DNA of 29,388 nucleotides. Source: UBA1402 sp964575345 (GTDB taxonomy: Bacteria > Bacteroidota > Bacteroidia > Bacteroidales > UBA1402). The stretch spans positions 1-29,388 of the forward strand of contig CAZNQD010000021.1 in the NCBI GenBank assembly GCA_964575345.1, given 5' to 3'. The notes under the pieces are model-generated. The model was not told where the DNA came from and made no database searches. It saw only the letters and a list, made by a program, of their open reading frames with translations. Of this stretch, positions 22,673 through 29,388 are shown piece by piece. Made by a program: the position numbers and the translations under genes. Each line of letters opens with the position of its first letter. The first letter of the stretch is position 1.

Positions 22673-24580
22673 ATGAAGACAAGAAATATAATTTTAGCTT
22701 TAAGCTTCGTGCTCGCCTTTTCGGCTTGCCAGCAGGGGCCGGAATGGAAAAAGGGAATTCTTGTAGACGAATTTGTTTACGAAAAGGCTTCTTTTCCCGA
22801 ATGTCACGCCTCTTCGCTGGCTGAAACTCCCGCGGGGATCGTGTTGACTTTTTTTGGTGGCACCAAGGAACGCCACCCCGATGCCAGCATCTGGATATGC
22901 CGCAACGAAAACGGTGTCTGGACTGAACCCGAAAAAGCGGCCGACGGTGTAGTGAACGACACGCTGAGATACCCCTGCTGGAATCCGGTATTGTATCAGG
23001 TACCCGGCGAAGAACTGTTGTTGTTTTACAAGGTTGGCCCCAGCCCGGGATCCTGGTGGGCTTGTATGAAACGTTCCTTCGACAACGGTAAAACCTGGTC
23101 CGAAGAAGAAAAATTACCCGAAGGCATCATAGGCCCGGTCAAAAACAAAGCGGTAATGGTGGACGGAAAATTATTTTGCCCTTCCAGCACCGAAAACCAC
23201 GGATGGAGGCTGCACATTGACATCACCGAAGACAAAGGCAAGACCTGGACACAGATAGGCCCTTTGAATGATCCGGCAGAGTGGTCGGCTATACAGCCCA
23301 GCATTTTATTTCACAAAAACGGTGATTTGCAAATACTTTGCCGTACCCGCAACCGCATGGTCGGTTCCATTTGGTCAAGCGATCGCGGGCAAACCTGGTC
23401 GAAGATGGAGGGAGTAGGCTTACCCAACAATAATTCGGGAACGGATGCTGTCACTCTCAAGGATGGCAGGCATTTATTGGTATACAACCATGTAGAACCT
23501 CCTGCCGGTGAAGTGAAAGGAGCCAGAACCCCTCTGAACGTGGCCTTATCCAAAGACGGTAAAACCTGGTATGCTTCACTGGTGCTCGAAGATTCGCCTA
23601 TCAGCCAGTATTCCTATCCCTGTGTTATTCAATCTTCCGACGGTTATGTACACATCGCTTACACCTGGAGACGCCAGCGCATTAAATACGTCAAAATTGA
23701 CCCCGCCAAACTCAAAATGAAAGAAATTGAGAACGGCATCTGGCCCGGTATGGAAACGGCTCAGGCAGTTATGGGTGCAGGCTCTACTCCTTTCCCCATT
23801 TCGGTTTGCGACTGGATGATATTAAAGCGCCAGAAACTCGGGGCCATATCTCTGGCCAGAGAAATTGGTTGCGACGGCCTGGAAATTGACATGGGTGGCC
23901 TGGGCGATCGTCCCACTTTTGACAATAAGCTCAAAGATCCCGAAGTGCTGGCCGAATTTAAACGTACAGCTCAGTTGAGCGGTATACGTTTCTCCTCGGT
24001 GGCTATGTCCGGTTTTTACGCTCAATCACTGGTTGATCGTGAAGATTTTATTACACCGGTGCAGGATTGTATTGATGTAATGAAAGGATTAGGCGTACGA
24101 GTCGCTTTTTTACCTTTGGGTGTCAAAGGCGACCTGGTTCAGTATCCCGAATTGCGTCCTGCCATTGTGGAACGTCTTAAAGTTATCGGTCAGCTGGCCG
24201 AAAAAGAAAGGGTGCTTATCGGCATCGAAACTGCTTTGGATGCTGCCGGTGATAAAGCCTTATTGCAAGAAATCGGCAGCCCGGGTATCAAGATCTATTT
24301 CAATTTCGGCAGAGCATTACAAACCGGCAAAGATTTGCATCAGGAATTGAGAATTTTGGGCGAGGACATTTGTATGATTCATTGCACCAACAAAGACAGC
24401 GTGTGGCTGGAAAATGATCCCATGATTGATATGCCTGCCGTCAAACGCACACTGGAGGAAATCGGCTATCGTGGCTGGCTGGTGATGGAACGTTCCAGGG
24501 ATGCCAGTCAGCCCAGGAATGTCCGGGGTAATTACGGGGCCAACTGCGCCTACCTGAAATCGGTTTTTCAACCGGAATAA
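22673..24580 (+). CDS. Fusion lipoprotein: BNR/sialidase-like propeller + xylose-isomerase-like TIM barrel
   Basis: The ATG at 22673 gives 635 aa with a lipoprotein signal (MKTRNIILALSFVLAFSAC, Cys19); the open frame extends upstream only through a TTG inside the previous gene. Residues of about 30-350 form a BNR-repeat propeller with four Asp boxes (SFDNGKTW, TEDKGKTW, SSDRGQTW, SKDGKTW). After a linker (about 351-378), residues 382-635 form a sugar-phosphate-isomerase/epimerase-like TIM barrel (FPISVCDWMILKRQKLG, GCDGLEIDMGGLG, GIETALD, HCTNKD, VMERSRD), the ordered Glu/His/Glu-bearing strands of the xylose-isomerase-like superfamily. No RIP sialidase motif is seen. The two halves are usually separate genes. 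Both would be exported, so a hydrolase or lyase coupled to an isomerase/epimerase acting on its product is one reading. The substrate is unknown. Confidence 0.83.
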   Translation: MKTRNIILALSFVLAFSACQQGPEWKKGILVDEFVYEKASFPECHASSLAETPAGIVLTFFGGTKERHPDASIWICRNENGVWTEPEKAADGVVNDTLRYPCWNPVLYQVPGEELLLFYKVGPSPGSWWACMKRSFDNGKTWSEEEKLPEGIIGPVKNKAVMVDGKLFCPSSTENHGWRLHIDITEDKGKTWTQIGPLNDPAEWSAIQPSILFHKNGDLQILCRTRNRMVGSIWSSDRGQTWSKMEGVGLPNNNSGTDAVTLKDGRHLLVYNHVEPPAGEVKGARTPLNVALSKDGKTWYASLVLEDSPISQYSYPCVIQSSDGYVHIAYTWRRQRIKYVKIDPAKLKMKEIENGIWPGMETAQAVMGAGSTPFPISVCDWMILKRQKLGAISLAREIGCDGLEIDMGGLGDRPTFDNKLKDPEVLAEFKRTAQLSGIRFSSVAMSGFYAQSLVDREDFITPVQDCIDVMKGLGVRVAFLPLGVKGDLVQYPELRPAIVERLKVIGQLAEKERVLIGIETALDAAGDKALLQEIGSPGIKIYFNFGRALQTGKDLHQELRILGEDICMIHCTNKDSVWLENDPMIDMPAVKRTLEEIGYRGWLVMERSRDASQPRNVRGNYGANCAYLKSVFQPE

Positions 24581-24582
24581 TA

Positions 24583-24601
24583 CGGATTTCAATCCGGTTT
24601 T
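24583..24601 (+). terminator. Weak hairpin with T-run after the fusion gene
   Basis: CGGAT (24583-24587), loop TTCA, ATCCG (24592-24596), then GTTTT. The five-pair stem starts two bases after the TAA of the fusion gene, so it could be a weak intrinsic terminator ending the long operon. The stem is short and only partly GC-rich. It also overlaps the 23-bp direct repeat, so an alternative structure is possible. Confidence 0.35.
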
Positions 24602-24639
24602 AATCAGGATCTTAAACCGGTCTTAATCAGGATATATCC
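24594..24639. repeat. Two tandem 23-bp imperfect repeats with an internal hairpin
   Basis: Two adjacent 23-base units start CCGGTTTTAATCAGGAT (24594) and CCGGTCTTAATCAGGAT (24617); the shared 17-base core differs at one position. The first unit and the start of the second can also fold: CCGGTTTTAA (24594-24603) pairs with TTAAACCGG (24612-24620) apart from one bulged T, closing an 8-base loop. The element lies between the fusion gene and the GH141-like gene. It may be a regulator-binding direct repeat, a transcript-processing or attenuation structure, or a decayed intergenic repeat family. Confidence 0.55.
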
Positions 24640-24693
24640 GAATGTTACAGACTTAAAGGCTTGTTTTTATACTAATTCCAAAAACAAACAATT

Positions 24694-26565
24694 ATGAATA
24701 AAAAGTATCTTGCTCTAATGGCCTTGTTGTTTAGTTCGCTGTCGATGTTTGCATTGGCAGAGATATGGGTAGCTCCCGAAGGCTCGGACAAGGCTCCGGG
24801 TACCAAAGCAGAACCCAAGGCCAGCTTGCATTCGGCCCTGAGGCTGGCCAGAGAATGGCGCAGGTTATCAGATCCTTCGATAGCAGACGGTATTATTATC
24901 AAAATGCAAGCGGGAAGCTATTTTTTGGATGAACCAATCCTGGTCAGGCCCGAAGACTCCGGAACTCCGGCAAGCCCGACCCGGATTGTGGCAGAAGACG
25001 GAAAAGAGGTTGTTCTGAGCGGCGGACTAAGGCTCGGCAAATGGAGCAAAGCCGGCGGCCGCATTCAGGGTCTTCCTGCATCGGCCAAAGGCAAGCTTTG
25101 GGTAATAGACCAGCCCAAAATTTCCGGTCGTTATATTGACTTTAGGCAATTATGGGTGGACGACCAAAAAGCTGTACGCGCCAGAGATACCAACGATGAG
25201 AATTTTAAACGCATTCTTGCCTGGGACAAAAACACAGGGGTATTGACCATCCCGGCTCCTGCGTTTAAATCCTTTAAAACACTCGATCGCATGGAACTGC
25301 AGCTGCATCAGATGTGGGCGGTGGCTAATTTGCGTATCAAATCAATCGAGTATCAAAACGAAAGTGCTCTGGTGTCTTTTCATCAACCCGAAAGCCGCAT
25401 ACAGGCAGAGCACCCCTGGCCGACTCCTATGATCAAAGAGGGGAGGGAATCTCCTTATTTTCTATGTAATGCCATTGAGTTTCTGGATCAGCCCGGAGAA
25501 TGGTATCTGGATGTCGAGGCTCACAAGCTTTATTACTGGCCGCGTGAAGGAGAAGATATGAGCAAAGCAGAATCAGTGGTTCCCTATTTGGAAACGCTTG
25601 TCGATTTTCGGGGCAGCCTGGATCGTCCTGTAAAGCATTTGAGATTCGAAGGCATAGGATTTTCTCATACCGGCTGGCTAAGGCCTTCCGAACAGGGACA
25701 TGTGCCCCTGCAGGCTGGCATGTATCTGCAGGATGCCTATAAGTTGCGTCCTCCCGGTGTGCCAGGCAACGAAAACCGGGGCCTGGAGAATCAGGGCTGG
25801 GTAGGCAGACCTCCGGCTGCGGTGCAATTGGGCGGAGTGCAAAACACCACCTTTGTCCGTTGCCGTTTTGAACACCTGGCTTCCTGTGGTATTGATTATA
25901 TATACGGAAGTCTAAACGACAGTATTCTGGCCTGTGTCTTTCAGGATATAGGAGGGAATGGCATACAGGCCGGAAAAATTTCTGATCCGGGCATAGAGAC
26001 TCATTTGCCTTACGATCCTGCCGACCAACGAGAAATATGCACCAGACTGTACATCGGGAACAATTACATAAACAATTGCAGCAACGAAGACTGGGGTTGT
26101 GTGGGTATTTGTGCCGGTTATGTGAGGGATATTCTGATCGAACACAATGAATTGTCGGAATTATCCTATTCGGGTATCAGCCTGGGCTGGGGCTGGACCA
26201 AGACAGTCAATTGTATGCGCAACAATGTGGTCAGGGTCAATTACATCCATCATTACGCCAAACACATGTACGATGTGGCCGGCATCTACACCTTGTCGGT
26301 GCAATCGAAATCTTTGATAACCGAAAATGTGGTTGACAGTATCTATTCGCCGGCCTACGTTCACGATCCCAATCATTGGTTTTATCTCTACACCGACGAA
26401 GGTTCGTCTTTTATTACAGTCAAAGACAACTGGTGTCCGGCCGAGAAATTTCTGCAAAATGCCAACGGCCCGGGCAATACCTGGAGCAACAACGGCCCCA
26501 TGGTTGACGAGAAGATCCGCCGGGCAGCAGGCATAAAAGCAGAATTTAGCGATATAAAACCCTGA
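24694..26565 (+). CDS. GH141-like right-handed beta-helix glycosidase, secreted
   Basis: The protein has 623 residues, starting MNKKYLALMALLFSSLSMFALA (signal peptidase I type), and the mature protein begins EIWVAPEGSDKAPGTKAEP, a common opening for secreted beta-helix enzymes. The N-terminal part (to about 290) includes IIIKMQAGSYFLDEPI, RIVAEDGKEVVLSGG and WYLDVEAHKLYYWPREGE. The C-terminal part is a parallel beta-helix (FEGIGFSHT, FVRCRFEHLASCGI, IGNNYINNCS, ILIEHNELSELSYSGISLGWGW, VNYIHHYAKHMYDVAGIYTL). This architecture is that of GH141 and relatives, whose founding member BT1002 is an alpha-L-fucosidase acting on RG-II; some relatives are xylanases. Assignment is by remembered pattern, so activity is open. 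It follows a 113-bp gap with repeats and may have its own expression control. Confidence 0.8.
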   Translation: MNKKYLALMALLFSSLSMFALAEIWVAPEGSDKAPGTKAEPKASLHSALRLAREWRRLSDPSIADGIIIKMQAGSYFLDEPILVRPEDSGTPASPTRIVAEDGKEVVLSGGLRLGKWSKAGGRIQGLPASAKGKLWVIDQPKISGRYIDFRQLWVDDQKAVRARDTNDENFKRILAWDKNTGVLTIPAPAFKSFKTLDRMELQLHQMWAVANLRIKSIEYQNESALVSFHQPESRIQAEHPWPTPMIKEGRESPYFLCNAIEFLDQPGEWYLDVEAHKLYYWPREGEDMSKAESVVPYLETLVDFRGSLDRPVKHLRFEGIGFSHTGWLRPSEQGHVPLQAGMYLQDAYKLRPPGVPGNENRGLENQGWVGRPPAAVQLGGVQNTTFVRCRFEHLASCGIDYIYGSLNDSILACVFQDIGGNGIQAGKISDPGIETHLPYDPADQREICTRLYIGNNYINNCSNEDWGCVGICAGYVRDILIEHNELSELSYSGISLGWGWTKTVNCMRNNVVRVNYIHHYAKHMYDVAGIYTLSVQSKSLITENVVDSIYSPAYVHDPNHWFYLYTDEGSSFITVKDNWCPAEKFLQNANGPGNTWSNNGPMVDEKIRRAAGIKAEFSDIKP

Positions 26566-26597
26566 AAGATTTTTTAAAAACAACAGAAGCAGCAGGA

Positions 26598-26633
26598 TTT
26601 GGTAAATTAAACAGAATAAAAAGTATATTTTTG
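26598..26633 (+). promoter_or_regulatory. Probable promoter of the PL9 gene (-7 element clear, -33 weak)
   Basis: TATTTTTG at 26626-26633 matches the Bacteroidota -7 consensus TAnnTTTG and lies 18 bp before the ATG. The nearest upstream TTTG is at 26598-26601, giving a 24-bp spacer, longer than the usual 19-21. The 86-bp AT-rich gap shows no other feature beyond short A/T runs. It suggests that the pectate lyase can be transcribed separately from the GH141-like gene. Confidence 0.45.
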
Positions 26634-26651
26634 CCTTTTTATTTTTGATCT

Positions 26652-29388
26652 ATGAACCACAAACTACTGCTTCTGTCGTTTTTATTGATAAGCACAGGAC
26701 TACAGGCCAACAGCCTGCAGGAAAATTTCGAACAAGGTTTGCCTGACCAGGCTTCCTCAATAGCTACCAGGGTGAATCTGGTTTCAGGAAGCTGGACCAT
26801 GCAAGGTGTTTATGCTTACCAAAGCAGCGGTAATACATCTGCCAGAATGAATACCGGGGGCTATTTAATTTTGCCTTACCTAAACAATCCTACATCCATT
26901 GCTTTCAGCCACAAAGCCAGTGGTAGCTACAAAACCCTCCTGCTCGAAAAATCGATCGATAAAGGTTCAACCTGGGAAACTTTGCAGACTTATGCCTCTG
27001 CTTCAGGTGATTTTGCCAGGGTTTCAGCCACAGTAGGCCAGGGGATTGCCGACAGTGTATTGTTGCGCTTAAACTGCAAGGCGGCCACAATATACATAGA
27101 CGATGTGGAGGTGTTTTATTCTACTATGGCCGAAGAACCCGGGCAGCAAGCAGCCATCAGGGCAGGAAGTATAAGTGGGAAATCTGTCAGCATACAGATG
27201 GAAAAAGGTGACGGCCAGGGACGACTGCTGGTTTGTCAGCCCGACTCCTCTGTATCCTGGGAGCCGCAGGACGGAGTTTCCTACACCGGCTCTTTTCCTA
27301 AGCGCCTGCCCGAAGGTCAAATCCTTGTATCATCGGGAGACGAAGACAGCGTACTGGCAACAGGATTAGAACCCGGTGTGAACTATTACTTTGCTGTTTT
27401 CGAATACAATGGCCAGGGCAACGATCGCAATTATTTGTGCCCGGGCAACTACTGTCAGGCCCGTACTTCCGAAGAGCCTTCTTTGTGGGCCGATAAAAAC
27501 CAGCTGGCATTTCGCAAAGTTATTCCGGGCAATCAACGCTACCAAAGCATAAAGATTTGGGCAAAATTTCTTGTGCCGGCCCACGACAGCGTATTATTAA
27601 CTTGTACAGACCCCAACTTCAGTCTGGGCAGAACCCAAAACGGGGAATATGTTTCTGCTTTGTACCTGCCCTATAATAATGGAGAAATATCAGGTAGTGA
27701 GATATTTGTCCGTTATGCTCCCCAAAATTTCGGCCTGCATCAGGCTTACTTAAGTATCAGTCAGGGGAATTTAAGGGACAGCGTCTTGTTGAGCGGAGAA
27801 GGTTCGGAAACAGAAAATTACAGCTATTACATTGCTCCCTACGGAAGCGATACTAATGGAGACGGCAGTCTGGAAAATCCGTGGTATAATTTGCAAAAAG
27901 CAGTAGATACTGTCAGGGCAGGCGATGAAATCATCTGCAGGGGAGGAGAGTACTTTCCCGATGCAATGAAAGACGGTAGTAAAACAACCGTCAGAATCAG
28001 TCATTCCGGATCTCCGGGTCAATGGATCAGTATCAGAAATTACGAAGGAGAGTTTCCGGTGTTCAATTTCAAGGAACAACAACCCAAACTCGAAGGCAAC
28101 CGTGGAATATTGCTGACCGGTAATTACTGGTACCTCTACGGTTTGCACATTACCCGGGCAGGCGACAACGGTATCAAGCTCGAAGGCAGCCATAACATCA
28201 TAGAGCGCTGTACTTTTAGTTATAATTTCGATACCGGCCTGCAACTGGGATTTGGCCATGATTTCTCCGACAGCGGCCACGGCTCCTCCAACGACGGCAG
28301 CTGGTGTGCCTGGAACGACATCATCGATTGTGATTCCTACCGCAACTGCGATTACGACACCAATTACGGATCAGATGCCGACGGTTTCGCCTGTAAGATG
28401 CACAACGGTGAGGGCAACCGCTTTGTTCGTTGTCGTGCCTGGGAGAATTCCGACGATGCCTGGGACTTGTACGAAACAGATTATCCGGTAGTACTTATAG
28501 AATGCTGGGCCTGGCGTTCGGGCTACGCCGAAGATCACGCATGGGTTAAAGACGTGGTTGCTGTTTCTCACGGGTTTTCGGGCAACGGTAATGCCATAAA
28601 AATGGGAGGCAACGGCACCGGCGGCAGTTCCAAAGGCAAACACGAAGCCTGGAACTGCGTGGCGTTTAATTGCAATAAATCAGGTTCGGTCAAAGGTTTT
28701 GATCAAAACAGCCACGATGACGGAGAAAAACTGGTCAATTGCCTGGCCTTTGGTTGCGGCTACGATTTTATGTTCGAAAGGGCAAGCGCCAACAGTGAAT
28801 ATTACAACAACGTCTGTCTGGGCAGGCAGGAGATAGCCGGAGGCCAGGAAAGTCACAACGCTATAGGCACGGCCACCGATAAAGGTTGGACAAACAACCT
28901 GTTGACCGGGATTACTTACAATGATTTTGTCAGTCTGAGCGAAGAGGACGCCAAGGCGCCCAGAAACGAAGACGGGAGCCTGCCCACACGTTTTGCCCGA
29001 CTCAAAAGCAGCAGTCCCCTGGTAGATGCAGGCCTTTATATCAAAAATCCATACGAAGAAGTTTTTCCCTTTTTAGCTCAGGCTGTTTACGGCTCTGCCC
29101 GTGATATTGGCCCTTACGAATTGGAAGAAGGGAATATTTCATCGGCACCATCCCTGCTGTTGACCCATCAACCCGAATTTAATTTTGAGGTATTTACAGG
29201 CGGAGCCGGCAGCACTCAACTAACAATTCGGTTCGTTGCAACAAAATCCACCATAGCTTGTCTGGAAATAATCAGCCTGGAGGGTAAAAGGATATTTATT
29301 CGTACCATACAGGTAGTTTCAGGCGGTCAAAATTCACTGCCGGTCAGACTGGGAAATTTCAAAAAAGGCGTATATTTATGCAAGATAA
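26652..29388 (+). CDS. PL9 pectate lyase, multidomain, T9SS-exported, 3'-truncated
   Basis: The frame is open for 912 codons from ATG 26652 to the last base with no stop, so the 3' end lies outside. A signal peptide (MNHKLLLLSFLLISTGLQA) is followed by a carbohydrate-binding-like sandwich (about 22-160), an Fn3-like region (about 165-275) and another beta domain (about 275-385). The PL9 beta-helix spans about 391-845. Its Ca site is conserved: Asp577 in GSDADGFACK plus Asp601, Asp602 and Asp605 in NSDDAWDLY, with the same spacing as Pel9A Asp209/233/234/237. The catalytic base is likely Lys650 in GNAIKMGG. From about 850 a T9SS type A sorting domain begins (SLEGKRIFIRTI, LGNFKKGVYLCKI) and is cut off. 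The enzyme probably cleaves polygalacturonate or rhamnogalacturonan by beta-elimination at the cell surface or outside the cell, making it the first-acting enzyme of the locus. Confidence 0.9.
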   Translation, partial: MNHKLLLLSFLLISTGLQANSLQENFEQGLPDQASSIATRVNLVSGSWTMQGVYAYQSSGNTSARMNTGGYLILPYLNNPTSIAFSHKASGSYKTLLLEKSIDKGSTWETLQTYASASGDFARVSATVGQGIADSVLLRLNCKAATIYIDDVEVFYSTMAEEPGQQAAIRAGSISGKSVSIQMEKGDGQGRLLVCQPDSSVSWEPQDGVSYTGSFPKRLPEGQILVSSGDEDSVLATGLEPGVNYYFAVFEYNGQGNDRNYLCPGNYCQARTSEEPSLWADKNQLAFRKVIPGNQRYQSIKIWAKFLVPAHDSVLLTCTDPNFSLGRTQNGEYVSALYLPYNNGEISGSEIFVRYAPQNFGLHQAYLSISQGNLRDSVLLSGEGSETENYSYYIAPYGSDTNGDGSLENPWYNLQKAVDTVRAGDEIICRGGEYFPDAMKDGSKTTVRISHSGSPGQWISIRNYEGEFPVFNFKEQQPKLEGNRGILLTGNYWYLYGLHITRAGDNGIKLEGSHNIIERCTFSYNFDTGLQLGFGHDFSDSGHGSSNDGSWCAWNDIIDCDSYRNCDYDTNYGSDADGFACKMHNGEGNRFVRCRAWENSDDAWDLYETDYPVVLIECWAWRSGYAEDHAWVKDVVAVSHGFSGNGNAIKMGGNGTGGSSKGKHEAWNCVAFNCNKSGSVKGFDQNSHDDGEKLVNCLAFGCGYDFMFERASANSEYYNNVCLGRQEIAGGQESHNAIGTATDKGWTNNLLTGITYNDFVSLSEEDAKAPRNEDGSLPTRFARLKSSSPLVDAGLYIKNPYEEVFPFLAQAVYGSARDIGPYELEEGNISSAPSLLLTHQPEFNFEVFTGGAGSTQLTIRFVATKSTIACLEIISLEGKRIFIRTIQVVSGGQNSLPVRLGNFKKGVYLCKI

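Noticed and set aside
22673..23722. True sialidase (GH33) for the propeller half of the fusion
   Set aside because: Four Asp boxes are present but no RIP arginine motif is visible, and the pectin context offers no sialic acid.

Overview
The window is a carbohydrate-degradation locus from a member of the Bacteroidota. The evidence is a run of lipoprotein signal peptides on glycan-active enzymes, a Bacteroidota-type promoter (TTTG - 19 bp - TAnnTTTG) before the lacI-family gene, a type IX secretion (T9SS) C-terminal domain on the last protein, an STN-like domain, and families largely confined to this phylum (DUF3826, DUF6298-like). T9SS together with pectin enzymes would suit an environmental Bacteroidales/Marinilabiliales-type organism, but the exact taxon cannot be read from the sequence. 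All 18 genes lie on the + strand and are tightly packed. No SusC/SusD pair, tRNA, rRNA, CRISPR array or mobile element was seen, and no gap exceeds 150 bp.

Layout. (a) 1-10112: secreted enzymes. These are two tandem paralogous beta-helix plus TIM-barrel-like proteins (the first cut by the window edge), a GH43 lipoprotein, a sialidase-like propeller lipoprotein with a lectin-like C-terminus, and a GH63/MGH1-type (alpha/alpha)6 lipoprotein. (b) 10113-10261: a promoter whose -33/-7 spacer contains a perfect LacI-type palindrome. (c) 10262-11293: a LacI-family regulator. (d) 11372-17204: a cytoplasmic sugar-acid module with overlapping or nearly touching genes, namely a DapA/NAL-family aldolase, an SSS sodium symporter, an iron-type alcohol dehydrogenase, a PdxA2-like dehydrogenase and a DUF1537 four-carbon acid sugar kinase. 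(e) 17208-24580: more secreted enzymes, apparently in the same transcript: GH28, an STN-esterase fusion, an eroded GH78-like protein, DUF3826, and a BNR-propeller/xylose-isomerase-like TIM-barrel fusion. (f) 24694-29388: a GH141-like beta-helix protein, then a PL9 pectate lyase with a T9SS tail that runs off the window end.

How the genes fit together. The extracellular set (PL9, GH28, GH78-like, GH141-like, GH43, esterase) points to pectin, and the mixture is reminiscent of rhamnogalacturonan, particularly RG-II, degradation. The most interesting inference concerns module (d). An aldolase, an aldehyde reductase, a C4-acid kinase and a C4-acid-phosphate dehydrogenase together are exactly what is needed to catabolise the RG-II sugar Dha (3-deoxy-D-lyxo-2-heptulosaric acid). 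Aldol cleavage of Dha gives pyruvate plus a four-carbon aldehyde acid. Reduction of that acid gives a tetronate, whose stereochemistry works out on paper as D-threonate, the known substrate type of the DUF1537/PdxA2 route to DHAP and CO2. This pathway assignment is inference. The gene families and the operon structure are read from the sequence.
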